Assembly (NCBI RefSeq): GCF_001571085.1
Contig: NZ_BCTC01000038.1
Location: 1 to 56,069, forward strand
Direction: 5' to 3'
DNA from: Azohydromonas lata NBRC 102462
Lineage (GTDB): Bacteria; Pseudomonadota; Gammaproteobacteria; Burkholderiales; Burkholderiaceae_C
DNA: 56,069 nucleotides
Part shown: in pieces, positions 1 through 8,444 of the stretch
Layout of the letters: each line of letters starts with the position of its first letter
How positions within the stretch are numbered: the first letter of the stretch is position 1
Notes under the pieces: model-generated
The model's input: the letters and a program-made list of their open reading frames with translations, nothing else
Database searches by the model: none
What the model was told of the DNA's origin: nothing
Program-made: the position numbers and the translations under genes

Positions 1-1
1 C

Positions 2-1327
2 TCATAGGCCCCCGCGGGGTTTGACATGGACGATGAGCTTGCCGCCTGTGCGTTGATCGAACTCGCGGATGCGCTGTATCAGCGGTGCGGTGAGCACCTG
101 CCCTACAGCCAGCATCAGCACGCCGGTAGGCGACACCAGGTCGCGCGCCAGCACCATCGTGGGTTCGAGCAGCTGCGAGCCCAGTATCACCTCGGGGTTG
201 GACTGCCGCCGTTCGGGCTCGGTGATGTGCAGGAAGACATCCACCACCTCGGGGTCGAACTGAGTGCCGCGGCCATGGCGGATCAAGGCACGAGCCTCCT
301 GCAGTGTCAATGGCGACTCGACCAAATGCCCGTTTTGCATCTCGTCGAAGGCGTCGACCACCGCGAGGATGCGAGCACCCAGTGGAATGGACTGGCCACT
401 TTTTCCGACCGGAAAGCCCTTACCGTCGAATCGTTCATGGTGAGACCGGATGAGCGCCGCCACCTGCTGCATCTCCTCCATAGGCATCAGCGCCTGTTCG
501 CCCAGTTCCGTGTGCCGCTGGTACTGCATGGACTCCTTGTCCGAGCACTTTGCGGCAGGTTTGGCCAACAGCGCATCGGGCAGTCCGATCAGACCGATGT
601 CGTGCAGCAGCGATGCCACGAAGATCTGCTGCACCTCGTCGTCGGGGCAAGCCATGGCTTGCGAGAGCTTGCGCGCCAAATCGGCAACCCGCCTGCCGTG
701 CCCAGCCAAGCGCCCGCCGCGCATCTCGATCAGGCCCGAGAACACCTTGATGCCGGTGAGATAGCTGCGTTTGAGCGTGTCGTTGGCCTTGGCCAGCGCC
801 TCGGTGCGCTCCTGTACACGCTGCTCGAGCGTTTCATTGGCTTGTTGCAGCTCCGCGTTTTGGCGTGACGTCAGCGCTTCCAGCCGACGGCGCTCGCGCT
901 CAAGCTGAAGCATCTGCAAGCCCTGGCGCACGGTCGAGTGCAGCTCGCCATCGTCCCAGGGCTTGGTCAGATACCGAAAGATCCGCCCGCGGTTGATGGC
1001 TGCGATGGCCGCACCGGAATCGGCATGCCCGGTGAGCAACAGGCGAACAGTTTCGGGCCAGTGTGCGTGCACCTGTTCCAGTAGCGCAGCACCATCCATC
1101 GCGGGCATGCGCATGTCCGAGATGACGATGTCGACCGCCTGCGTGGCCAGCATCTGCAGCGCCTCGGCCCCACTGCCAGCGGTCAGAATACGCCAGCCGC
1201 CGGTGCGCAGCGTGCGCTTGAGCGCCGAGAGAATGTTGGGCTCATCGTCGACGCACAGCACGGTGGGCTCCGCAGCGGCGCAGGCCGCGGTTGCAGCAGG
1301 CGTCACCGGTAATTCGACGGCGTTCAT
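2..1327 (-). CDS. Response regulator with HD-GYP c-di-GMP phosphodiesterase domain (RpfG-like)
   Basis: Predicted cytoplasmic c-di-GMP phosphodiesterase of 441 aa controlled by phosphorylation. The N-terminal receiver domain (about residues 20-140) shows the acidic pair in CVDDEPN and the phospho-acceptor Asp in VISDMRMPAMDG. A coiled coil (about 145-185) follows, then an HD-GYP domain with LLHDIG and HHERFDGKGFP. The third motif residue set reads GFP instead of GYP, a substitution seen in some family members; activity is likely but unproven. The ATG at 1325-1327 overlaps the stop of the upstream HDOD gene by 4 bp (ATGA), so I chose it over an in-frame ATG 18 bp upstream; translation is probably coupled. 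It is the last gene of a three-gene leftward operon. The kinase at 6820-7944 is the obvious candidate partner, which is inference from proximity. Confidence 0.9.
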   Translation of the reverse strand: MNAVELPVTPAATAACAAAEPTVLCVDDEPNILSALKRTLRTGGWRILTAGSGAEALQMLATQAVDIVISDMRMPAMDGAALLEQVHAHWPETVRLLLTGHADSGAAIAAINRGRIFRYLTKPWDDGELHSTVRQGLQMLQLERERRRLEALTSRQNAELQQANETLEQRVQERTEALAKANDTLKRSYLTGIKVFSGLIEMRGGRLAGHGRRVADLARKLSQAMACPDDEVQQIFVASLLHDIGLIGLPDALLAKPAAKCSDKESMQYQRHTELGEQALMPMEEMQQVAALIRSHHERFDGKGFPVGKSGQSIPLGARILAVVDAFDEMQNGHLVESPLTLQEARALIRHGRGTQFDPEVVDVFLHITEPERRQSNPEVILGSQLLEPTMVLARDLVSPTGVLMLAVGQVLTAPLIQRIREFDQRTGGKLIVHVKPRGGL

Positions 1328-2412
1328 GATGCGAGCGCCTCGCACAGGGCATCGGCCGCCGCGCCGCTGGACCGCAACACATCCAGGCAGAGCTCGACAC
1401 TGACATTAAAGCGGGACCAGGTGTCAACGCTAACCTCCGGGACGGCCTCATGAGCGTCCTCCTGCGGGACGACGCCATGCGCCAGCGCATCGGCGATATG
1501 CACCAGCTCCGTCAACGTCGCAGTACCCGAACCGGTCGAAGCAGGCGGCGCATGATGCGCGGCGATGGCGCTGGTGATGACGGCTGGCAGGTGCCAACGG
1601 TGGGCGAGCAGTTCGCCTGCGACACCGTGATCGACGCCGAGCACCACACGTTCGGCCTGCCACAGCGGCACATCGGCCTGGTGCGCGTACTGCTGCACGG
1701 TACCGTAGGCGGCAGGAAACGACGTCGCGAGCGCCAGCACGCCCACGTCGTGCAACAAGGCGGCGGTAAACGCCACATCGGCATCGAGCCGGACCACGGG
1801 TGCCAGCTCGCGCGCGATGATCGCGGTGGTCAGGGCACCACGCCAGAACTGTTTGAAATTCAGCGGGATATTGGCCTGTGCCGGAAACCGGGCAGAGACG
1901 GCCACCGCTGTCAGCAGCGCGGACACGGCTCGCAGTCCCAGAATGGAAATGGCCGCACGAATGGTCGCCACGCGCCCAGGCGCGCCATAGAAGGCGGTGT
2001 TGGCTGCCCGCAGCGTGCGCGCGACCATGGCCTGGTCGTGCTCGATGCGCTCGGCAATGGCCGTGGCGCTGATCCCCTCTGCCTGCAGAGCGGCCAATGC
2101 CTCCTGCACGGCCTGAGGCAAGCTCGGTAGCGCTATGACTGCACGCTGCAGTTCGCTCAACGTGATGGGCACATGCGGCGCTCTTTCCTGGCTTGCCGCG
2201 TGTGTTGACTCAGCAATGGCCAGGGGAGCCAACACACCGTGGTAGTGCCGCAGTAACGGAAGAAGCGGGTTCACCGAGCCCTGGGCCAACGAGCGTCGGA
2301 ACAGGCGGGCCAGCGCGGCGGTGGCCCGCGGGGCTTCGATCGTAGGCACGTCACCGTGAGCTTGTTGGCTGACAGAGCCTGGCGCCTGTCCTTCGGATAC
2401 AAGTGCAATCAT
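1324..2412 (-). CDS. HDOD-domain signalling protein
   Basis: 362-aa cytoplasmic protein. The N-terminal ~90 residues are not recognised; an HDOD domain follows (about 90-300), opening with LPSLPQAVQEALAAL and containing LLHDVGVLALA. HDOD domains are relatives of HD hydrolases that usually lack full catalysis and act as signalling or scaffold modules near two-component and c-di-GMP genes. Here an HD pair is still visible, so loss of catalysis should not be assumed. The start codon abuts the stop of the upstream EAL gene (TGA at 2413-2415, ATG at 2410-2412) and its own stop overlaps the next start, so all three proteins are probably made in fixed ratio. Its role as adaptor between the two c-di-GMP enzymes is inferred from this arrangement. 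Confidence 0.88.
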   Translation of the reverse strand: MIALVSEGQAPGSVSQQAHGDVPTIEAPRATAALARLFRRSLAQGSVNPLLPLLRHYHGVLAPLAIAESTHAASQERAPHVPITLSELQRAVIALPSLPQAVQEALAALQAEGISATAIAERIEHDQAMVARTLRAANTAFYGAPGRVATIRAAISILGLRAVSALLTAVAVSARFPAQANIPLNFKQFWRGALTTAIIARELAPVVRLDADVAFTAALLHDVGVLALATSFPAAYGTVQQYAHQADVPLWQAERVVLGVDHGVAGELLAHRWHLPAVITSAIAAHHAPPASTGSGTATLTELVHIADALAHGVVPQEDAHEAVPEVSVDTWSRFNVSVELCLDVLRSSGAAADALCEALAS

Positions 2413-5340
2413 TCAGTGGGCCTTCGCAGCGATCTCGGGGGTCAAGAGCAGGATGTGGCTTGGCATCTGGCCGTCACGCTGCAGCGTGCGGCGCAGCGCG
2501 CGGTGGCGCCTGCCGCCAAGCTCGATAATGGAGCCGGGTCCGCCCGTGTCCCAGTCCGTGCGCGTCATGCAGTCCGGCAAGACGTCGACGGCGCGCGCGC
2601 CGAGCTCGGCGGCGGCGCCGGGTATCAACTCCCGAGCCCCCGCGTTGACGAATGCCAGCGTGCCGTCGCCATCGACGACGACCACCGCCCCAGGAAGGGC
2701 CTCCAGCGCATCGCGCGCGCTGGAGGCCGCCAGGGCAAGCAACTCGGTTTCGCTGCGCTGCTGCGCCAGCAGCGCTTCAAGACGTTGGTTCAATGCCTGG
2801 TAGTCCGCGTTGGCCGACTCCACCTGACGCGCCAGGCGCCGGTTTTCGTCGGCCAGCTCCTTCTGGCGAAAGGCCTCGGCCACATGACCCCGCAGCAGGC
2901 CATCGTCCCAGGGCTTGGTGAGGAACTTGTAGATGGCTCCTTCGTTGATCGCGTCAATGATCGACTGCAGCTCGGTGTAGCCCGACAGCACCATGCGGAT
3001 CGTGTACGGGTACAAGTCCTTGGCTCGCCGCAGGAAATCCACGCCGGTCATGGCGGGCATGCGCTGGTCGGACACGATGACGTCCACCTCGCATTCGGCC
3101 AGGCGCTGCAGCCCTTCGGCCCCGCTGGCAGCTGTGACGATCGTGTAGCCGTCTCGGCGCAGCAGGCGCTTGAGCGAGGCCAGGATGTGCACATCGTCAT
3201 CGACCAGCAGCAACGTGCGCGTCCTGCGCACCCTGGTCACAAACCGGTCGGGCAGGCGGCGTCCTTCGCGCAACAGCGTGGCAAAGGCATCGGCCGGCAG
3301 CGCCGCGCTGAAGACGAAGCCCTGAATCAGATCGCAGCGGTTGGCCGCCAGCAGGCTGAGCTGACCCTCGCTTTCCACGCCTTCAGCCAGCACCTTGAGC
3401 TGCAGCCCTTGGGCCATGGTGATGAGGGCGCGCGTGACGGACACGTCTTCGGATGCGGCCGTCACGTCGTGCACGAACAAGCGGTCGATCTTGACCACGT
3501 CGATCGGCAGGCTGCGCAGGCGGCTCAGGCTGGAATAGCCGGTGCCGAAGTCGTCCAGCGCTATCTCAACACCCAGTGCCTTGATCTCGCGCAGCACGGC
3601 GGCCGCATGGCCCACGTCGGCCATCACCGAGCCTTCGGTCACCTCGACGCCAAGTAACGCCGGGACGGCACCGGTCTCAAGGAGGATGGCCTGAATGTGC
3701 TGCGCCAGATCACGGCGCTGCAGTTGCAGCGGCGAGAAATTGACCCCGATGCGCACCGGCGGCACGCCCTCGGCACGCCATTGGGCGATCTGCTGGCAGG
3801 CCCGACGCAGGACCCAATCACCCAGCGCTGCGATAAGCCCGGCACGCTCGGCCACGGCGATGAATTCGCCCGGCGAGACGACGCCCAGGGCAGGTGAGGT
3901 CCAGCGCAGCAAGGCTTCCGCGCCAGCGACGTGCCCGTTGGACAGATCCACCTGCGGCTGATAGTGAAGCTCCAGTTCGTCGTCTGCGATGGCCTTGCAC
4001 AGCAGCGCCTCGACACGCATTTCGTGCAGTGCACGTGCGTTGGACTCAGGTTCGTAGAGAACGACCGGACCATCTTGCGTCGCCCGTAGACGGGCGGTCT
4101 GCGCAAGCTCAAGCAACTCCACGGGTCGCTGTGCATCTCCCGGAAAGCTCGCAACGCCGATGATGCAGCGGGCGATGATCTCGGTGGTGGAGAGGCGAAC
4201 TGTGGTCTCCAGAACCTGGCGCATTCGCTCTGCGCGCGCCAGCACGATGGACTGCGCCTCGGTGGCGTCGGCCGGCAGCTTGAGCATCAGTGCGAACTCA
4301 TGGCTGCCCAGGCGCGCCACGACCTCACCCTCGCTGGCAGTCTGCTGCAACCGCGCCGCCAGGGCCATGGCCAGTGCGTCCCCTGCACAAAAGCCCAGCT
4401 TGTCGCGAAGTTCCGAGATGCGCGGCACGTCAATCGCAAGCAGCGTGACGATGTGCTTGTCCCAGCCCGCTGCGACGATGGCGGCGTCGACCTTGTCGAG
4501 GAAGGCGGCGCGGTTGGGCAGGCCAGTCACATCGTCCTGCGTTGCCAGCTGCTGCATGCGCTGCTCGGCCTCTCGCTGAGCGGTGATGTCCTGCAGCAGC
4601 GCGATGCCGCGCCGCTTGCCAGCCTCGTCCTGCTCGACGCGTCCGCGGTGCAGCACGGTCAGGCGCTGTCCCTGCGCCGTGAGCACACGGTGCTGGAAGT
4701 CGAACGGCTCACCAAGCTCAGCGCCACGCCAGATGCCCGCGACGAGGTCGCGCTCGTCGGGCGGAACCCAGTCCAACGCGTCAATGCTGCACGCGGGCGC
4801 GTCGGCCGCCAGACCCAACAGCTGCTGCAATCCGCTGGACAGCTTGACCAGGCCCTCAGGCAGCGTGATCTCGAAGGACCCCGAGCGGCACAGTGTTTCG
4901 GTGCGCTCCAGCATCTGCGCATTCCAGCTCGCCCGCTGCAGCGCACCGGTGAGCTCGGTGATGTCGTTCAACGTGACCAGCACCGCTGGCCGTCCTCCAA
5001 AGGGCACCAAGGTGGCGAAGACGCGCACGTCCAAACGGCTGCCGTCGCGGCGTACCATCGGCATTTGTCCGGGGCGACCGACCTTGCCTGCCAAGCGGCG
5101 CGCGACGATCTCGCGGGTGCGCTCCAGATGCTCGGGCGGCGCGGCGACTTGATGATGCTGGCCGATCAGATCCTCCCGCGGCCAGCCGATCAGCGCCGCG
5201 AACGTCGGATTGGCGTAGACGATGCGTTCCTCCTGGATCACGAAGTGCGCAGTCTGCGAATGCTCGATCAGCGCGCGCGCATCGTCGCCCAACAAGACAT
5301 CACCGTCGGCTGTCGTCTCCAGAGGGATAGGCGCTTGCAT
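2413..5340 (-). CDS. PAS-GGDEF(degenerate)-EAL-REC-PAS c-di-GMP protein
   Basis: 975-aa multidomain cytoplasmic protein. Order: PAS (about 20-130), PAS-like (140-260), GGDEF (265-430), EAL (440-695), receiver (705-830), coiled coil and a C-terminal PAS-like segment (870-970). The diguanylate cyclase signature reads GSHEF (residues 345-349), so synthesis is unlikely. The EAL domain keeps EALLRW (475-480), ALDDFGTGYSS and VVKIDR, so phosphodiesterase activity is plausible. The receiver has the acidic cluster LLVDDD and phospho-acceptor Asp758 in VSDQRMPAMTG. A receiver placed after EAL, not at the N-terminus, is unusual. It is the first gene of the leftward operon with the HDOD and HD-GYP genes. 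No strong ribosome binding site is seen at the start. Confidence 0.9.
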   Translation of the reverse strand: MQAPIPLETTADGDVLLGDDARALIEHSQTAHFVIQEERIVYANPTFAALIGWPREDLIGQHHQVAAPPEHLERTREIVARRLAGKVGRPGQMPMVRRDGSRLDVRVFATLVPFGGRPAVLVTLNDITELTGALQRASWNAQMLERTETLCRSGSFEITLPEGLVKLSSGLQQLLGLAADAPACSIDALDWVPPDERDLVAGIWRGAELGEPFDFQHRVLTAQGQRLTVLHRGRVEQDEAGKRRGIALLQDITAQREAEQRMQQLATQDDVTGLPNRAAFLDKVDAAIVAAGWDKHIVTLLAIDVPRISELRDKLGFCAGDALAMALAARLQQTASEGEVVARLGSHEFALMLKLPADATEAQSIVLARAERMRQVLETTVRLSTTEIIARCIIGVASFPGDAQRPVELLELAQTARLRATQDGPVVLYEPESNARALHEMRVEALLCKAIADDELELHYQPQVDLSNGHVAGAEALLRWTSPALGVVSPGEFIAVAERAGLIAALGDWVLRRACQQIAQWRAEGVPPVRIGVNFSPLQLQRRDLAQHIQAILLETGAVPALLGVEVTEGSVMADVGHAAAVLREIKALGVEIALDDFGTGYSSLSRLRSLPIDVVKIDRLFVHDVTAASEDVSVTRALITMAQGLQLKVLAEGVESEGQLSLLAANRCDLIQGFVFSAALPADAFATLLREGRRLPDRFVTRVRRTRTLLLVDDDVHILASLKRLLRRDGYTIVTAASGAEGLQRLAECEVDVIVSDQRMPAMTGVDFLRRAKDLYPYTIRMVLSGYTELQSIIDAINEGAIYKFLTKPWDDGLLRGHVAEAFRQKELADENRRLARQVESANADYQALNQRLEALLAQQRSETELLALAASSARDALEALPGAVVVVDGDGTLAFVNAGARELIPGAAAELGARAVDVLPDCMTRTDWDTGGPGSIIELGGRRHRALRRTLQRDGQMPSHILLLTPEIAAKAH

Positions 5341-5519
5341 CGGGGTACAACAAGTTTGGATGGGTTGGCCTTGCCGGGCGTGCCGGAGACCGCCGCGCGC
5401 GTGGGTGGAGCGAAAAAGCCGGCGCAGGGAGGAATGCCCGCGGCGATGGCTGGGTGCCGCGGCCGGTCGCTCCAGGTGCCGGGTGTCTGCACTGATTCAG
5501 CACACATCGGAAGCACCGA

Positions 5520-5555
5520 CCCACTGCCGGATTCTTCGACCAATCCGGCCGTGGG
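5520..5555. promoter_or_regulatory. 36-bp near-palindrome in the divergent promoter region
   Basis: The 349-bp gap 5341-5689 separates two divergent signalling operons and holds no credible gene. In it, GCCGGATT (5526-5533) pairs with AATCCGGC (5542-5549), and CCCAC (5520-5524) pairs with GTGGG (5551-5555), giving 14-position arms with one mismatch around an 8-nt centre. No T-tract follows on either side, so a terminator is unlikely. It could be an operator serving both directions or a leader RNA hairpin; which one cannot be told from sequence alone. Confidence 0.5.
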
Positions 5556-5689
5556 TTGAGGCGCTCGTGGCGCCGGTCGTGACGTTCGCCACAGGAGCGG
5601 GAAGCAAAGGCTCGATTCCACTTCGAACCGGCCGATACAAGCGCAGTCTCCCGACGCCGGTCGTCGGGCCCTAGTGCAACGGAGGCTTC

Positions 5690-6823
5690 ATGCACATCGA
5701 CCAATACCTATGGACTCCTGCCGCTGGTTGGACGCCCGTTCTGCCTGCGGATGAATCGCCGGCGCAGTTGGTATTGCTCTTTGGCGGCGGCGCCTTGCTG
5801 CAGCGCAACGAGCCCACGGACGCGCTGCGCGCGGCGTTCCCGCAAGCCACCTGCGTAGGTTGCTCGACTGCGGGCGAGGTGGCTGGAACCATCGTCCACG
5901 ACGACACGCTGGTGGCTACCGCGGTGCACTTCGAGTCTTGCACCGTGGAAAGCGTTGAGGCGAGCGTCGAGCCCGGCAGCGATGGCGTCGAAGCCGCGCG
6001 CCAAGTCGTCTCGGCGCTGGTGCGGCCGGGCTTGCGCCACATGCTGGTGTTCTGCGATGGCCTGTTGGTCAAAGGTGATGCCTTTGCTCATGCAGTGCGC
6101 GCGGAACTGCCCGCCGACGTGTGCGCCAGCGGAGGACTGGCGGCCGATGGCGACCGGTTCGCCAAAACGATGGTCTTTCGCGACGCAAAGGCCAGCACCG
6201 CCCTCGTGGTTGCCGTCGGCTTGTATGGCGATGCGCTGCGCATAGGCTATGGCTCGCTCGGCGGTTGGGACAGCTTTGGGCCCGTGCGGCGTGTCACGCG
6301 GTCTGTGGGCAACCTGCTGTTCGAGCTCGACGGCGAGTCGGCGCTGGCGCTGTACAAGACCTACTTGGGCGAGCATTCACGGGGGCTGCCGGGCTCGGCC
6401 CTGCACTTCCCGCTGCTGCTCGAAGACCCTGACGGCGGGCCCGGCCTGGTCCGTGCCGTGCTGGGCGTTGACGAAGCCGCAGGCAGCCTGACCTTCGCCG
6501 GTGACATTCCCGAAGGCACGCAGGCCCGACTGATGAAAGCCAACTTCGATCGGCTGATCGATGGTGCGGCCGGAGCGGCCGGCGCCAGCGTGCACCGGCT
6601 CAATGGTGTCGAACCCAAGCTGGCACTCTTGGTCAGTTGCGTGGCGCGCCGCCTGGTGTTGCGCCAGCGAATCGAAGAGGAACTGGAAGCCGTGCGCGAA
6701 GTCCTGCCGCACGCAGTGCTCGCCGGCTTCTACTCGTATGGAGAGCTGTGCCCACAGGGCAGCGTGGGCAGTTGCGAGCTGCACAACCAGACGATGACGA
6801 TCACTACCTTCGCCGAAGCATGA
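5690..6823 (+). CDS. FIST-domain sensor protein (candidate NosP-type NO/haem sensor)
   Basis: 377-aa protein with FIST N and FIST C domains along its length. Visible signatures are the glycine-rich LLFGGGALLQ near the N-terminus, GCSTAGEV, and the C-terminal GFYSYGELCP typical of FIST C. FIST proteins are soluble sensors. The characterised NosP subgroup binds haem and nitric oxide and regulates a neighbouring histidine kinase linked to c-di-GMP control. The genetic context here matches that pattern exactly: the kinase start overlaps this stop by 4 bp (ATGA) and c-di-GMP enzymes lie divergently. A GGAGG sequence sits at 5681-5685 before the ATG. The FIST assignment is firm; ligand identity (haem/NO versus another small molecule) is inferred from context and not shown by the sequence. 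Confidence 0.9.
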   Translation: MHIDQYLWTPAAGWTPVLPADESPAQLVLLFGGGALLQRNEPTDALRAAFPQATCVGCSTAGEVAGTIVHDDTLVATAVHFESCTVESVEASVEPGSDGVEAARQVVSALVRPGLRHMLVFCDGLLVKGDAFAHAVRAELPADVCASGGLAADGDRFAKTMVFRDAKASTALVVAVGLYGDALRIGYGSLGGWDSFGPVRRVTRSVGNLLFELDGESALALYKTYLGEHSRGLPGSALHFPLLLEDPDGGPGLVRAVLGVDEAAGSLTFAGDIPEGTQARLMKANFDRLIDGAAGAAGASVHRLNGVEPKLALLVSCVARRLVLRQRIEEELEAVREVLPHAVLAGFYSYGELCPQGSVGSCELHNQTMTITTFAEA

Positions 6824-7944
6824 GTGCCATTCAGCCTACCGAAGTCAACTCGCTGCGCCTGCACAAGCTGCTGCAGCGTCAGCTCAGACGCGCCTTTGGC
6901 TCGACCGATGCGACCCCTTCAGGGCTGGGGAACCTGCTCATGGCCATCAGCCGAGCCTACGAGGATGCTGACGCCGACCGCACGATGATCGAGCGCTCGC
7001 TCGACTTGATGTCGCGCGAGCTCAACGATCGCAACGATCGCCTTCGAGCCGAACTGGCCGAGCGCCAGCGGCACGCCGACGAGCAACAGGCGCTGATCCG
7101 CCGCCTCGCGCAGACGCAAAGCCAGCTCGTGCAAGCCGAGAAAATGGCCTCTATCGGCCAGCTCGCCGCCGGCGTGGCGCATGAGATCAACAACCCGATC
7201 GGCTACGTTGGCTCCAATCTCACGAGCCTGCAGACTTATGCGCAATCGCTGCTGGCCATCGTCGCCGCGTTCGAGGCCCGCCTGGGCGCCTTGCCACCGT
7301 CGAAGGCAACAGCCCTGCGGACGTTGATGCAGGAGCACGACTACGACTACCTGCGCGAGGACGTGCCCGAGCTGTTGCGCGAATCCGGCGCGGGCGTGCA
7401 GCGCGTGCGCCAGATCGTCCAGGATCTGAAGGATTTCTCGCATGCCGCAGAGCAGGAATGGGTCTGGGCCGATCTGCACAAGGGACTCGATTCAACGCTC
7501 AACATCGTGCACAACGAGATCAAGTACGTGGCCGATGTGGAGCGTCGCTACGGTGAGATCCCTCAGGTGCATTGCCTGGCCTCGCAGCTGAACCAGGTGT
7601 TCATGAATCTGTTGGTCAACGCCGCGCATGCGCTGACCGGGCGCGAGACGCACGGCCGCATCGTCGTCACGACCGGGTGCCTGAGCGCGGACGAAGTCTT
7701 TGTCGAGGTCGCCGACAACGGCTGCAGCATCGCGCCAGAGCATCTGGGACGCATCTTCGATCCCTTCTTCACCACCAAGCCGGTCGGCAAGGGCACGGGG
7801 CTGGGCCTGTCGGTGTCCTACGGCATCGTGCGTCGCCACGGCGGCCGCATCGACGTAGACAGCCGGCTGGGTGAAGGCACACGCTTCCGGGTCTGTCTGC
7901 CCGTACGGCACGAAGCACCCGAAGCCGAGCGGGCCGCAGATTAG
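6820..7944 (+). CDS. Soluble sensor histidine kinase coupled to the FIST protein (NahK-like)
   Basis: 374-aa histidine kinase without transmembrane segments. An N-terminal helical segment (about 10-105), rich in charged residues and containing SLDLMSRELNDRNDRL, resembles the region preceding the kinase core in FIST-associated kinases. His121 in GVAHEINNPIGYVGSNL is the phosphorylation site. The ATP-binding domain shows the N box (NQVFMNLLVNAAHAL), DNG, FDPFFTTK and GTGLGLSVSYG. The ATG at 6820 overlaps the FIST stop, which excludes the much longer in-frame extension upstream because that would read through the FIST gene. It carries no receiver or HPt domain, so the phosphate probably goes to the receivers of the two divergent c-di-GMP enzymes; that partner choice is inference. 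Confidence 0.92.
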   Translation: MSAIQPTEVNSLRLHKLLQRQLRRAFGSTDATPSGLGNLLMAISRAYEDADADRTMIERSLDLMSRELNDRNDRLRAELAERQRHADEQQALIRRLAQTQSQLVQAEKMASIGQLAAGVAHEINNPIGYVGSNLTSLQTYAQSLLAIVAAFEARLGALPPSKATALRTLMQEHDYDYLREDVPELLRESGAGVQRVRQIVQDLKDFSHAAEQEWVWADLHKGLDSTLNIVHNEIKYVADVERRYGEIPQVHCLASQLNQVFMNLLVNAAHALTGRETHGRIVVTTGCLSADEVFVEVADNGCSIAPEHLGRIFDPFFTTKPVGKGTGLGLSVSYGIVRRHGGRIDVDSRLGEGTRFRVCLPVRHEAPEAERAAD

Positions 7945-8012
7945 CTGCGTCGGCGCGGCGCGCAAAGAGCCCACTGGCCTATCACGCACGGGCGTCTGTA
8001 GCCGGCAGTTCG

Positions 8013-8034
8013 ACGATACTGCCTGCGGTATCGT
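8013..8034. promoter_or_regulatory. Perfect 7-bp-arm inverted repeat before the hicB-like gene
   Basis: ACGATAC (8013-8019) and GTATCGT (8028-8034) flank an 8-nt centre, 45 bp before the HicB-like start and 69 bp after the kinase stop. There is no T-tract. An operator for the ribbon-helix-helix HicB-like protein is one reading; a weak hairpin ending the kinase transcript is another. Confidence 0.35.
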
Positions 8035-8078
8035 GCCTGCTACATGTTGAAAGTCCGGTCAAACCTTGAGGGGAAGGC

Positions 8079-8408
8079 ATGAACCGCTATCCGCTGGAGA
8101 TCTTCTGGAGCAGCGAGTGCCAGGGCTTCATTGCACAAGCCCCTGATCTTCCCGGCTGCAGCGCTTCAGGCGCCACGGAAGCCGAGGCCGCAGCCGCCGC
8201 GCAGCAGGCGGTTGCGGCCTGGGTCGAGGCCGCCCGGGCAGCCGGCCGGGCTGTGCCGGCGCCGCGCGAGGTGCTGCCGCTGCACTGCTACAGCGGCAAG
8301 TTCCTGGTGCGCGTGCCACGCAGCCTGCACGCGCGGCTGGCGCGGCAGGCTGCCGCGCAGGGCGTGAGCCTCAACCAGTACGTGGCTGGGGTGCTGGCCC
8401 GTGGGTGA
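8079..8408 (+). CDS. HicB-family antitoxin-like protein (orphan)
   Basis: 109 aa. The N-terminal half (about 5-55) has the HicB fold signature, with an aromatic-rich first strand followed by APDLPGCSASGAT. The C-terminal ~35 residues (GKFLVRVPRSLHARLARQAAAQ onward in part) look like the ribbon-helix-helix DNA-binding domain of long HicB proteins. HicB normally neutralises HicA, an mRNA-cleaving toxin of about 60 aa encoded next to it. No HicA reading frame is present in the 134 bp upstream or before the large kinase downstream, so this copy is an orphan that may act only as a repressor. A strong GAGGGGAAGG ribosome binding site precedes the ATG. Confidence 0.82.
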   Translation: MNRYPLEIFWSSECQGFIAQAPDLPGCSASGATEAEAAAAAQQAVAAWVEAARAAGRAVPAPREVLPLHCYSGKFLVRVPRSLHARLARQAAAQGVSLNQYVAGVLARG

Positions 8409-8444
8409 TTCGACGGTGTCGTCGCAATCGCCCGGTGACAGGGC

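Noticed and set aside
2356-3657. 433-codon plus-strand open frame
   Set aside because: Antisense to the EAL protein, in which every EAL motif is visible.
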